Assembly (NCBI RefSeq): GCF_000184705.1
Contig: NC_014831.1
Location: 558,001-622,000 of the forward strand
From: Thermaerobacter marianensis DSM 12885
Lineage (GTDB): Bacteria; Bacillota; Sulfobacillia; Thermaerobacterales; Thermaerobacteraceae
Direction of reading: 5' to 3'
DNA: 64,000 nucleotides
The translations under genes were made by a program, and so were the position numbers. Under the pieces are notes generated by a model. It was not told the DNA's origin and searched no databases. It worked only from the letters and a program-made list of their open reading frames with translations. Positions within the stretch are counted from its first letter, which is position 1. The number at the start of each line of letters is the position of its first letter. Shown piece after piece: positions 17,164 through 25,764 of this stretch.

Positions 17164-18240
17164 GTGGCAGGTGGGGAGCGGAACCGGGCGGGCGGGATCG
17201 GCGACGACACCGCCGCCAGCCTGCGGGGCGCGTGGCTGAGTGCCGGGGCCTACCTCCTGCTCAGCGCCGTGAAGATCGCCGTGGGCTGGCGGGCGGGGTC
17301 CCGGGGCGTGCTGGCCGACGGCCTCAACAACCTGACCGACGTCCTGGCGTCGGCGGCGGTCCTGTGGGGCATCCGGGCGGCCGCCCGGCCCGCCGACGCC
17401 GAGCACCGCTACGGCCACGGCCGGGCGGAGACCGTGGCCCAACTGGTGGTGGGGACCGTCATGGGCCTGGTGGGCCTGAACGTCGGCGTGGCGGCCCTGC
17501 AGGCGGCCCTGGCGCCACAGCTCGAGCCGCCCGAACCCTACGCCGCGGCCGTCGCCCTGGCCGCGGCCGCCGTGATGACGGCGGTGTACCTGTACAACCG
17601 CGCCCTGGCCCGGCGCACGGGCAGCCCCGCCCTGCGGGCCGCCGCCCGGGACCACCGCTCCGACGCCCTGGTCAGCCTGGGCACGGTGGTGGGCATCTGG
17701 GGCGCCCGGCGCGGCTGGCCCTGGTTGGATCCGGTGGCGGGGCTGGTCGTCGGCCTGCTGGTGGTGAGGACGGCCTGGCGCCTGCTGGCCGAGGCGACCC
17801 ACGAGCTGCTGGACGGCTTCGAACCCGAGCGCTTGCACCGGCTGAGCGGGCGGGTGGCGGCCGTCGAGGGCGTGCAGGACGTGCGGGAGGTGCGCGGCCG
17901 GCGCCTGGGGAAGGTGGCCGCCATCGACGTCACCATCACCGTGGACCCGGACCTGACGGTGGAGGAGTCCCACGCCGTGGCGGACCGGGTCGAACAGGCC
18001 CTGCGCCGCGACCCCGACATCCAGCACGTGCACGTGCACGTCGAGCCCCATCCCGCCGGGCGGCCCGGCAGCACCGTGCCGCCGGGGGGCCCGCCGGCCG
18101 CCTCCGCCGCCGGCAGGCGAGACGGGCCGGCCGTGGCCCGGCGGGATGGGGCGATGGCCGGCCCCTCCCATGCGGACGAACCGGACGAGCCCGGCCGGAG
18201 CCGCAACCCCGGCCCCGGGGAAACGCCGGCGCCGATGTAG
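17164..18240 (+). CDS. Cation diffusion facilitator (CDF) family metal exporter
   Basis: The 358-residue protein exports divalent metal ions by proton antiport. It has about six membrane helices; the metal site is visible in TM2 (GVLADGLNNLTDVLASAAVL, Asp pair) and TM5 (ARDHRSDALVSLG, HxxxD), with RYGHGRAETVAQL between. The cytoplasmic domain ends with HVHVHVEPHP. The last about 60 residues are a disordered Pro/Ala/Asp tail containing two DEP units. GTG 17164 follows GGGGAGGA. Metal choice (Zn, Mn, Fe or Co) is not readable. It is convergent with the YHS gene. Confidence 0.88.
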   Translation: MAGGERNRAGGIGDDTAASLRGAWLSAGAYLLLSAVKIAVGWRAGSRGVLADGLNNLTDVLASAAVLWGIRAAARPADAEHRYGHGRAETVAQLVVGTVMGLVGLNVGVAALQAALAPQLEPPEPYAAAVALAAAAVMTAVYLYNRALARRTGSPALRAAARDHRSDALVSLGTVVGIWGARRGWPWLDPVAGLVVGLLVVRTAWRLLAEATHELLDGFEPERLHRLSGRVAAVEGVQDVREVRGRRLGKVAAIDVTITVDPDLTVEESHAVADRVEQALRRDPDIQHVHVHVEPHPAGRPGSTVPPGGPPAASAAGRRDGPAVARRDGAMAGPSHADEPDEPGRSRNPGPGETPAPM

Positions 18241-18292
18241 CCGGGGGCCGCCCGGCCCGCCATCGGACCGGCTTGCGCCGGGCGGGACCGGC

Positions 18293-18502
18293 TCAGGCGG
18301 GCCCCGCCCCGTGGGTCTCGTCGTGGTGGGCTCCCGGCGCCTGCAGGTACTTCTCCGGGTCCCGCTCGAACTGCTTGCGGCAGTAGGGGCAGCAGAAATA
18401 ATAGGTGGTACCGCGGTAGACCACCGTTTCGACCCCCATCTCCTCGGCGGTCGACTCGTCGATGGTCATGCCGCACACGGGATCGACGGCCACGACCGTC
18501 AT
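18293..18502 (-). CDS. Small YHS-domain (metal-binding) protein
   Basis: The 69-residue protein has a YHS/TRASH-like domain: VDPVCGMTID, then YRGTTYYFCCPYCRKQFERDP, with four cysteines suited to metal binding. Such domains occur in copper ATPases and as free small proteins. The start is uncertain. ATG 18502 sits only one base after GGGAGG, GTG at 18493 has better spacing, and ATG 18532 would add ten residues without a ribosome binding site. Lying beside a CDF exporter, it is plausibly part of metal handling. Confidence 0.75.
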   Translation of the reverse strand: MTVVAVDPVCGMTIDESTAEEMGVETVVYRGTTYYFCCPYCRKQFERDPEKYLQAPGAHHDETHGAGPA

Positions 18503-18636
18503 GCCTCCCGACCGTTCGCCGCCGGGCGCCATGCCGCGGGGCGCCGTGGCGCCCGGCGACCGGTAGTTTTTACATCCTATGGAATTTGCCGCGGATCCGG
18601 TCATCCCTGCCCGGCCCGCAGGAAAGGAGGGGAGCC

Positions 18637-20694
18637 ATGTCCCGGGAGCGACGGGGCGCCCGCCCCCCCACGAACCGTCCGCGATCCGCCACCGGCAGGG
18701 AGCGGCGTCATCGCCACCGCCCCGGCGCCGGGGACCGGGATGGTGCCGCGGCCGGCGGCACCCCCGGGGCCGGCCGGCCGCTCCGGCCCGGCCAGGTGAT
18801 CGAACTCGAACCCCACGCCCTGGCCGCGGGCGGCGACGCCGTCGCCCGGTACGGCGGCATGGCCGTGTTCGTCCCCTGGGCCGTGCCGGGGGATCGGCTG
18901 CGCGTCCGGGTGGTCGACGTCAAGCCCCGCTTCGCCCGGGCCGAGCCGGAGGCCCTGCTGGTGCCGGGGCCGGGCCGTGTGGACCCGGCGTGCCCCCTCT
19001 TCGCCCGTTGTGGCGGCTGCCGCCTGCAGCACCTCGCCTACCCCCAGCAACTGGCGTGGAAGCGGCAGATGGTGGTCGACGCCCTGGAACGCATCGGCCG
19101 GATCCCCGACCCGCCCGTGGGCGAGACCCTGGGCATGGACCCGCCCTGGTACTACCGCAACAAGGCCGCCATCCCGGTGCGCCGGCTCCCGTCGGGCCGC
19201 GTGGTCATGGGCTTCTTCGCGCCGGGCACCCATGCCGTGATCGACCTGGAGGCGACGGGCTGCGCCATCCAGCACCCCGTGATCAACCAGGTGGTCGCCG
19301 CCCTGCGCCGTTGGCTGGAAGAAGACCCCGACGGGCGCGCCACCTCGACCTACGACGAGACGCGGCACCAGGGGCTGCTGCGGCACCTGGTGGTGCGGGT
19401 AGGTTTGCGGAGCGGCGAGGCGCTGGCCGGGCTGGTGGTCAACGGGGAGGGGTTGCCGGGGGAGGAGCGCCTGGCCCGATACCTGCGGCGGGAAGTGCCG
19501 CAACTGGTCGGGGTGGTGAAGAACCTGCACCGGCGGCCGGGCAACGCGATCCTGGGGCCGGAGACGGTGCCCCTGGACGGCCGGCCGTGGATCTTCGACG
19601 AGCTGGGGGGCCTGCGGTTTCGCATCTCCCTGGAGTCGTTCTACCAGGTCAACCCGGTGCAGGCCGAGCGGCTGTACCGGCTCGCCTTGGACTACGCGTT
19701 GGGTAGGCCCATCACCGCCGAAGCCCCGAAGGGACCGGGTCCCGGTTCCCTGGCGGACGAACCGGCCGGCCGGCGGGCCCTTGCCACCGGCGAGGCCGCC
19801 TCGGTGACGCCAGGGGGCGCGATGGCCACCAGGGCCGCCCCGGCGGCCGGTGGCAGCGGTCTTCCGACCGGCGACGCGACGGCCGGCGGCGGCGCCGGCT
19901 TCTGGCTGGTCGACGCCTACGCCGGCATCGGCACCCTGGCCCTGCTGGCCGCCGCCCGCCTGCGGGATGGGGTGGTGGCCCAGGACCGCCGGTCCTGGCG
20001 GGTGACCGCCATCGAGGTGGTGCCCGAGGCCACCGAAGACGCCCGGACCAACGCCGCCCTCAACGGGCTGGAGAACGTGGAGTTCGTCACCGGGGCGGTG
20101 GAGGAGGTCTTGCCGCACCTGGCGGCAGCCTTGCAGGAAGCGGCCGGTACCGGCCCCGGCCGCGGCGGCCCGGACGTCGTCCTGCTCGATCCGCCCCGCA
20201 AAGGGTGCGACCCGGCGGCCCTGGCCGCCTGCCTGGAACTGGCCCCGCCACGGATCGTGTACGTATCGTGCAATCCCGTGACCCTGGCCCGCGACCTGGC
20301 CGTGCTGTGCGACACCGGCTCGCCGGCGGCCCCGCCCCTGCCCGCCCTGCCGCGGCCCGCCGCGGCCGCCGGTGCCGCCGGGGCCGGTGGGGAGGCGGCC
20401 ATGGTGGAAGGAGTCCCGGCCGGAGGGGCCACGGCCCCAGGGGCCGCGGCCGGAGGGGGGACGGCGGGGGATGCGCAGGGCGGGGTGCGGCCACGGCGGC
20501 GGCCCCGCTACCGGGTGGTGGCGGTTCGTCCGGTGGACATGTTCCCCCAGACGGCCCACGTCGAGTGCGTGGCCCTGCTGGAGCGGGACGACGGCGGCGG
20601 CCCGGCCCCCGGGGCCGGCACCACCGGTCCCGCCGGCACCGCTACCGCCACCGCCGGGGCCATCACCGCCGGGACCGGGGCCGGGGACCGCTGA
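18637..20694 (+). CDS. RlmD/TrmA-family RNA (uracil-C5) methyltransferase with two large inserts
   Basis: The 685-residue protein follows a perfect AAAGGAGG. After an Arg-rich start comes a TRAM domain (from VIELEPHALAAGGDAVARYG), a FeS-type cysteine motif CPLFARCGGCRLQ near residue 116, and the methyltransferase core with LVDAYAGIGTLALL, LLDPPRKGCDPAAL and the catalytic Cys in YVSCNPVTLARDL. Two low-complexity Ala/Gly/Pro inserts, at about residues 359-418 and 558-618, break the core. The family normally runs about 450 residues, so the length comes from these inserts. It methylates a uridine of 23S rRNA or tRNA; which one is not decidable here. Confidence 0.88.
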   Translation: MSRERRGARPPTNRPRSATGRERRHRHRPGAGDRDGAAAGGTPGAGRPLRPGQVIELEPHALAAGGDAVARYGGMAVFVPWAVPGDRLRVRVVDVKPRFARAEPEALLVPGPGRVDPACPLFARCGGCRLQHLAYPQQLAWKRQMVVDALERIGRIPDPPVGETLGMDPPWYYRNKAAIPVRRLPSGRVVMGFFAPGTHAVIDLEATGCAIQHPVINQVVAALRRWLEEDPDGRATSTYDETRHQGLLRHLVVRVGLRSGEALAGLVVNGEGLPGEERLARYLRREVPQLVGVVKNLHRRPGNAILGPETVPLDGRPWIFDELGGLRFRISLESFYQVNPVQAERLYRLALDYALGRPITAEAPKGPGPGSLADEPAGRRALATGEAASVTPGGAMATRAAPAAGGSGLPTGDATAGGGAGFWLVDAYAGIGTLALLAAARLRDGVVAQDRRSWRVTAIEVVPEATEDARTNAALNGLENVEFVTGAVEEVLPHLAAALQEAAGTGPGRGGPDVVLLDPPRKGCDPAALAACLELAPPRIVYVSCNPVTLARDLAVLCDTGSPAAPPLPALPRPAAAAGAAGAGGEAAMVEGVPAGGATAPGAAAGGGTAGDAQGGVRPRRRPRYRVVAVRPVDMFPQTAHVECVALLERDDGGGPAPGAGTTGPAGTATATAGAITAGTGAGDR

Positions 20695-20784
20695 TCCTGC
20701 CCACGGCCGATCGTCCTCGGCCGGCGGCCCCATTGTCTTGGCTCCCCGTCATCTGCCATGCTGATGACGGTGAGGAGGATGTCC

Positions 20785-21690
20785 ATGGAAACCCGCGGCA
20801 ACCAGCACACCCATCCCGCGCCGGCCGCCACGACCGCCGGTCCGGGCGGTCATCCCGGCGCCAGGTCCGGGGCCGGCGGTGGCCCGGAGGGTGCCGGGCC
20901 GGAGGCTGCCGGCGGCCCCCAGAACCCGCCGCCCTTCACGCTGGAAGGCTGGTTCATCCTGCACGACTTCCGGCGCATCGACTGGCGGCGATGGAAGGCG
21001 CTGGATCCCGCCCGGCGGGCGGCCATCGCCCGGGAGGCGGCGGACTTCCTGCGCCAGGTGGCGGAAGCCCGCGATACCGGGGAGGGCGCCAGCGCCCTCT
21101 ATCGCGTGGTCGGCCACAAGGCGGACCTGCTCTGGCTCCACTTCCGGCCGGCCCTGGCGGACCTCAGCGACCTGGAAGCGGCCCTGTCCCGGACGGCCCT
21201 GGGGGACTACCTGGAGCCGGCCTATTCCTATGTGTCGGTGACGGAGCTGAGCTTTTACCGGTCGGGCCCGGGCGGCCCGGGGCGGGACCTCTCCGGCGAC
21301 CCCTTCGTCAAGGCCCGGCTCTACCCCGAGATCCCGGCGGCCCGCCACGTCTGCTTCTACCCGATGAACAAGAAGCGGGCGGGGGCCGACAACTGGTACA
21401 TGCTCCCCTTCGAGGAACGCGGCCGCTTGATGCACAGCCACGGCCTGATCGGCCGCAAGTACGCAGGGCGGGTGACCCAGATCATCAGCGGGTCGGTGGG
21501 GCTGGACGACTGGGAGTGGGGCGTCACCCTCTTCGCCGACGACCCCGTGGACTTCAAGCGCGTGGTCTACGAGATGCGCTTCGACGAGGCCAGCGCCCGC
21601 TACGGCGAATTCGGCCCCTTCTACGTGGGCGTCCGCACCGGGCCCGACGACCTGGTCGCCTTCCTCTGCCGGGAGGCGGCGGGCCGGTGA
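20785..21690 (+). CDS. chdC: Coproheme decarboxylase (HemQ/ChdC)
   Basis: The 301-residue protein performs the last step of the coproporphyrin-dependent haem pathway of Gram-positive bacteria, two oxidative decarboxylations of coproheme. Family marks are YPMNKKR, the catalytic Tyr in NWYMLPFEER (about residue 205), the proximal His in MHSHGLIGRKYAGRV (about 219), QIISGSVGLDDWEWGVTLF and YGEFGPFYVG. A Gly/Ala-rich N-terminal extension of about 50 residues precedes the domain. ATG 20785 has GAGGAGG six bases upstream; ATG 20779 is too close to it. No other haem genes are in the window. Confidence 0.93.
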   Translation: METRGNQHTHPAPAATTAGPGGHPGARSGAGGGPEGAGPEAAGGPQNPPPFTLEGWFILHDFRRIDWRRWKALDPARRAAIAREAADFLRQVAEARDTGEGASALYRVVGHKADLLWLHFRPALADLSDLEAALSRTALGDYLEPAYSYVSVTELSFYRSGPGGPGRDLSGDPFVKARLYPEIPAARHVCFYPMNKKRAGADNWYMLPFEERGRLMHSHGLIGRKYAGRVTQIISGSVGLDDWEWGVTLFADDPVDFKRVVYEMRFDEASARYGEFGPFYVGVRTGPDDLVAFLCREAAGR

Positions 21691-21810
21691 GGTTCGGCAG
21701 GACGTTCCGGGTGGCCGGCGGGCCGGGACCTCGCTCCGCGTCAGGACGGGATCGTGCGGAGTAGGGGCTGGCCGTCCCGTCACGAATTCCCCGGATGAGG
21801 CGGTGAACCG

Positions 21811-21838
21811 AACCCGCGGCCCGTGCCGGTCGCGGGTT
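21811..21838 (+). terminator. Hairpin upstream of the amidase gene
   Basis: AACCCGCG at 21811-21818 pairs with CGCGGGTT at 21831-21838, and GTGAAC/GTTCAC ends allow an alternative pairing. It lies in the 182-base gap after chdC. It may be the chdC transcript end or an amidase leader structure; there is no U-tract. Confidence 0.35.
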
Positions 21839-21872
21839 CACTCGTCCCGGGACCGTGAGGGGGGAATCTGCG

Positions 21873-23699
21873 TTGGAAGAACTGGTCCGTGCGATGGCCG
21901 CCCAGCTGCTGCGGCGGGAAGCCGCCGACGACGGGGTGATCCGGGAGGCGGCGGCGCGGCTGGAGGGGATCGTCAACCGGCTGCGGGCCTTCGCCGAGGA
22001 GGTCATGGGCGACCAGCTGCCCGCCTTCGCCTTCGATCCGGGCCACCCGGCCTACCGGGCGGCCCCGTCCCTCCCCGTCGAGAACCTCCAGCAGCTGGGG
22101 GCCACGGGGGGCACGGGGTACGGAGCGGCCCTGCCGGCCCGCCCGGCAGAGGCGGCCAGGGGACCCCGGCCGGCATCGCGTGAGGTCAAGGCGGCGACCT
22201 GGGCCGCCCCCGGGCGCCGGGCCATGGCCCGCGGCCCCCTGGCCGGCCTCACCGCCGGCGAGCTGGTGGAGGCGTTTCATGCCGGCCGGCTGGGGGTGGA
22301 AGAGGTCACCCGGGCCGTCCTGGAGCAGATCGAGGCGCTGGAGCCCCACCTCAACGCCTTCGTCACCGTGATGGCAGAACGCGCCCTGGCCACGGCCCGA
22401 CGGCGGGACGAGGAGCTGGTCCGGTGGCGCCGCAACGGGGGCGGCGGGGGGACCAGCGCGGCGGCCGGCTTGGGCCCCCTGTTCGGCGTGCCCGTGGCCC
22501 TGAAGGACCTGATCGATGTCGCTGGCGTCCCGACCACCGCGGGCTCCCGGGTGCGGGCGGGGCACGTGGCGGACCGCACCGCCACCGTGGTGCGGCGGCT
22601 GGAAGAGGCGGGGGCGGTGATCGTTGGCAAGACCGCCACCCACGAGTTCGCCTTCGGCGCCACCACCGACACCCCCTTCCACGGTCCCGTCCACAACCCG
22701 TGGAACCTGGACCACTCGGCGGGCGGATCCAGCGGCGGTTCGGGCGCCGTCGTGGGGGCAGGGCTCCTGCCCGTCGCCTTGGGCACCGACACCGGCGGCT
22801 CCATCCGCATCCCCGCCGCCGCCTGCGGCACCGTGGGCCTCAAGCCCACCTACGGCCGGGTGAGCCGCCACGGCACGGTGCCCCTGAGCTGGTCCCTGGA
22901 TCACACGGGCCCCCTGGCGGCCTCGGTGGCCGACGCCGCCCGGGTGCTGGAAGTCCTGGCGGGCCCCGACCCCCTGGACCCGGCGGCGGTACCGGTCCCG
23001 GCCCAGGGCCTGCTGGAGGCCGCGGCGGCCGGGGCGGCAGGCGACTTGCGCGGCCTGCGGGTGGGAGTGCTGGCCGACTGGGCCCGGGACCGGGTTCATC
23101 CCGAGGTGGAACAGGCCTTCCGCGACGCCTTGCGGCAGCTGGAGGCTCTGGGCGCCGAGCTGGTGGAGATCGGCGGCCCGGGCGGCGACGGCCCGGCCTT
23201 CCCGGCGGCGGGGGTGCTGACCCTGGTCAACCGCGTCCTCGCCCTGGCCGAGGGCGGCGCGTACCACGCGGCCACCCTGGCCCGCCAGGCCGGTGACTAC
23301 AGCCACGAGGTGCGGATCCGGTTCGAGCTGGGCCAGTTCCTCCTGGCCCGGGATTACCTGCTGGCCCAGCGGTTGCGGGCGGAGCTGGCCCGCCAGGCCA
23401 CGGCGGTGATGGAGCACTGCCACGTGCTGGTGGCGCCGACCCTGCCCATCCCGGCCCCCCGCCTGGGCCAGCCGGTGTGGGAGCCCGCCGGGGCCGATCC
23501 CGAGCCGGTGCCCGAGGCCATGATCCGGCTGACCGCGCCCTTCAACGTGACGGGCCAGCCGGCCTTGTCGGTGCCGGTGGCCGTGGGGGCCAGCGGGCTG
23601 CCCATCGGGGTGCAGATCGTGGGCCGGGTCTTCGACGAGGCCACGGTGCTGCGGGTGGGGGCGGCCCTGGAGCAGGTCCGCGGCCCGCTGCGGCGGTGA
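21873..23699 (+). CDS. Amidase-signature enzyme with fused small N-terminal helical domain
   Basis: The 608-residue protein has the full Ser-Ser-Lys amidase signature: Lys in VALKDLIDVAGVPTTAGS (about 209), HSAGGSSGGSGAVV (about 285) and the nucleophile region LGTDTGGSIRIPAAACG (about 305). The first about 60 residues (LEELVRAMAAQLL to AFAFDPG) look like the small helical partner subunits (GatC, AtzG/DUF4089) that assist such amidases, here fused in one chain by a Pro/Ala linker. No gatB is present, so it is unlikely to be tRNA amidotransferase. TTG 21873 is chosen behind GAGGGGGGAA. The substrate is unknown. Confidence 0.85.
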   Translation: MEELVRAMAAQLLRREAADDGVIREAAARLEGIVNRLRAFAEEVMGDQLPAFAFDPGHPAYRAAPSLPVENLQQLGATGGTGYGAALPARPAEAARGPRPASREVKAATWAAPGRRAMARGPLAGLTAGELVEAFHAGRLGVEEVTRAVLEQIEALEPHLNAFVTVMAERALATARRRDEELVRWRRNGGGGGTSAAAGLGPLFGVPVALKDLIDVAGVPTTAGSRVRAGHVADRTATVVRRLEEAGAVIVGKTATHEFAFGATTDTPFHGPVHNPWNLDHSAGGSSGGSGAVVGAGLLPVALGTDTGGSIRIPAAACGTVGLKPTYGRVSRHGTVPLSWSLDHTGPLAASVADAARVLEVLAGPDPLDPAAVPVPAQGLLEAAAAGAAGDLRGLRVGVLADWARDRVHPEVEQAFRDALRQLEALGAELVEIGGPGGDGPAFPAAGVLTLVNRVLALAEGGAYHAATLARQAGDYSHEVRIRFELGQFLLARDYLLAQRLRAELARQATAVMEHCHVLVAPTLPIPAPRLGQPVWEPAGADPEPVPEAMIRLTAPFNVTGQPALSVPVAVGASGLPIGVQIVGRVFDEATVLRVGAALEQVRGPLRR

Positions 23700-23919
23700 G
23701 CCCGCTGCAGCGGTGACCCCACCGGTATCCCGGGGACACCCTCGCCAACGCCCCGCGGTGGACGGCGAGGCCGGCCGAGGCCGCGGTAGGGACGGCCACA
23801 GACAGAAGTCCGCCGGCGCCGGGTCCGGGGGCGGCGAGCCCTGGGCCGGCCCGGGCCAGCAGCGAAGCACAGGGACGGAGCCCAGGGTGGACGCGGCCGC
23901 CGCGGGCTGCGTGACGGGT

Positions 23920-23953
23920 GCCGGAACGCCGGGTGCGTTCCGGCTCTTTTTTT
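23920..23953 (+). terminator. Strong intrinsic terminator after the amidase gene
   Basis: A perfect 10-bp stem (GCCGGAACGC at 23920-23929 with GCGTTCCGGC at 23935-23944) and 5-nt loop are followed by TCTTTTTTT to 23953. This is a textbook rho-independent terminator that isolates the next promoter. The bases between 23700 and 23919 show nothing else recognisable. Confidence 0.9.
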
Positions 23954-23988
23954 GTAACGCGGTCGGGCCGCCGTCCGCACCCGGGTGC

Positions 23989-24017
23989 TTGACGGGCCGG
24001 GCGAGCCCGTTTATACT
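23989..24017 (+). promoter_or_regulatory. Sigma-A promoter of the AlkP/GT operon
   Basis: TTGACG (23989-23994), a 17-base spacer and TATACT (24012-24017) make one of the best vegetative promoters in the window. Transcription would start near 24024, just before the Fur-box-like palindrome. Confidence 0.85.
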
Positions 24018-24031
24018 GGCCGCGGACAACC

Positions 24032-24050
24032 ATTAATGACACTCATTATC
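24032..24050. promoter_or_regulatory. Fur-box-like operator
   Basis: ATTAATGACACTCATTATC matches the classical 19-base Fur box (GATAATGATAATCATTATC) at 15 of 19 positions and is an AATGA-N3-TCATT inverted repeat. It is strikingly AT-rich against its surroundings. It sits about +8 to +26 relative to the predicted start, where bound repressor would block transcription. Downstream lies the fbp ferric-iron importer, which supports iron control. Binding is inferred. Confidence 0.7.
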
Positions 24051-24072
24051 AATAGTGGCTGGAGGCGTGCCC

Positions 24073-25764
24073 GTGAAGGCGGCATCGGCCGTTGAGGTGA
24101 CGGCGGCCCGCGTCTGGAACCTGCTGAACGAGGGCAAGAGCTTCTACCCGCTGTTCAACCTGGGCCTGCTGGCCGTCCTGGTGGTTTCCGATCCCGCCTG
24201 GCGCCGGGGGGCCCTGGCGGGGGGCGGCGTCGGCCTGGCCGTGGCCCTGGCCGCCAGCCTGCCCCTGGTGCTGGCCTACGTCCGCTGGGACTTCCCCCTG
24301 CACCTGCGCTGGTTCCTCTGGCCGCCGTTCCTGGCCTTCGGGCTGCTCTTCGGCTGGCCGTCGCCCGCGGCCCTGGGACTGTCCGCCGGCTTGTACCTCT
24401 TCTTCACCGTCATCGTGTGGGGGACGATCTACTACCACCTGCGCACGGGAACGACCCTGTGGAACTTCCTCCGCTTCTGGAAGCTGGTGCTGAAGAACGC
24501 GGACTCCACCAGCGGCAACGCCCAGGAGCAGCTGCCCAAGTCCTTTCTCACCCTGGCGGTGTGGCAGCACCTGCTGGTCGCGGCCGCGCCGCAGGGGGCC
24601 GGGGCGGCCGCGGCCGGACCTGGCGCCTTGGCGGCGACCGGGCCCGGCGTCGCAGCGGCGGGTTCCATCGCGGCGGGGGGCACCGTCCTGCCGACGGCCG
24701 CGACGGCCGGGCCCGGACTGCCGGGAGACGTTGGGTCCGCCGCACTCCCGGTGTTCCTGTTCACCCTGGGCACCGCCCTTTACGCCGCCGCGGTCCACCG
24801 CATCGGGTTCAACTGGCGGCCGGCGGAGTACCCGGACTATGCCGCGGCCCCCGCGCCGCTGCCGCGGCCGTCGCGGCGGGTGGTGGTCATCGTCATCGAC
24901 GGCTGCCGCAAGGACAAGCTGGAGCGGGCCGAGACGCCCTTCCTGGACTGGCTGGCGGCGCGGGGGACCCGGTTCGACCGCATGGAGACGGTCTATCCCG
25001 CCCGGACGGTGGTCTGCTTCAGCTCCATGTTCACCGGCACCTACCCGCGGGAGCACGGCATCACCAGCAACCTGGTGCTGCGGCTGGGGGTGCGGGTGGA
25101 GAGCGTCTTCGACGTGCTGCGCCGCCACGGGCGCCAGGGCGTGCTCTTGGGCATCGCCCACCTGATCGACGCCTTCGGCGACGACGTGCGGGCCATCACC
25201 AGCGTGCAGCACGGCGACGTGGTCGACGGCAACATCATGGCGGCGGCGCGGCAGATCCTGGAGCAGGACGACCCCGATCTGCTCATCGTCCAGCTCATCG
25301 CCACCGACCAGACGGGCCACGCCCGGGGCGTGCACGATCCCCAGTACCTCCAGCGCATTCGCGAGGCCGACGCCCACATCGAGGCCTTCTTCGCCTGGAT
25401 GCACCGGCACGGCTACACCCGCGACACCACCTTCCTGATCTGTGCCGACCACGGCCAGGGCGACGGCATCGGCGGCCACGGCCATTTGGGGGAGGGGGAG
25501 CGGTGGGTGCCCTTCTTCCTGGTGGGGCGCAACGTGGCCCGGGGACGGCGGGTGGACCGGCCCCACAGCATCGTCTCGGTGGCGGGAACCTTGATGCACC
25601 TGCTGGGCCTGCCCCTTCCCGGGCGGGCCCGGGGGCCGGTGCTGGAGGAAGCCCTGGAGCCCGGGGCCCCGGACCTGGCGGCGGACCTGGAGGGCTACTT
25701 TGCTGGCCCGACGCCGGCGCGGGCGGCGAGCCCGGTCCTGGCGGAAAGGGGCGTGTCGCGGTGA
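24073..25764 (+). CDS. Membrane-anchored alkaline-phosphatase-superfamily enzyme (PF01663-type phosphodiesterase/phosphatase)
   Basis: The 563-residue protein has several N-terminal membrane helices (to about residue 245, including an Ala/Gly-rich loop), then a metal-dependent hydrolase domain. Metal and catalytic residues are seen in VVVIVIDGCRKDKL, the nucleophile Thr in YPARTVVCFSSMFTGTYP, ATDQTGHARG, LICADHGQGDG and GGHGHLGE. This is the nucleotide-pyrophosphatase/phosphodiesterase type. GTG 24073 is chosen because GGAGG lies seven bases upstream. It is first in an operon behind the Fur-like box and is coupled to a GT2 enzyme, so it may process lipid-linked or surface sugar phosphates. 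The substrate is inferred only. Confidence 0.82.
   Translation: MKAASAVEVTAARVWNLLNEGKSFYPLFNLGLLAVLVVSDPAWRRGALAGGGVGLAVALAASLPLVLAYVRWDFPLHLRWFLWPPFLAFGLLFGWPSPAALGLSAGLYLFFTVIVWGTIYYHLRTGTTLWNFLRFWKLVLKNADSTSGNAQEQLPKSFLTLAVWQHLLVAAAPQGAGAAAAGPGALAATGPGVAAAGSIAAGGTVLPTAATAGPGLPGDVGSAALPVFLFTLGTALYAAAVHRIGFNWRPAEYPDYAAAPAPLPRPSRRVVVIVIDGCRKDKLERAETPFLDWLAARGTRFDRMETVYPARTVVCFSSMFTGTYPREHGITSNLVLRLGVRVESVFDVLRRHGRQGVLLGIAHLIDAFGDDVRAITSVQHGDVVDGNIMAAARQILEQDDPDLLIVQLIATDQTGHARGVHDPQYLQRIREADAHIEAFFAWMHRHGYTRDTTFLICADHGQGDGIGGHGHLGEGERWVPFFLVGRNVARGRRVDRPHSIVSVAGTLMHLLGLPLPGRARGPVLEEALEPGAPDLAADLEGYFAGPTPARAASPVLAERGVSR

Noticed and set aside
21873-23699. GatA subunit of tRNA amidotransferase
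   Set aside because: There is no gatB in the window, the N-terminal fused domain is unusual for GatA, and the neighbours are not translation genes.
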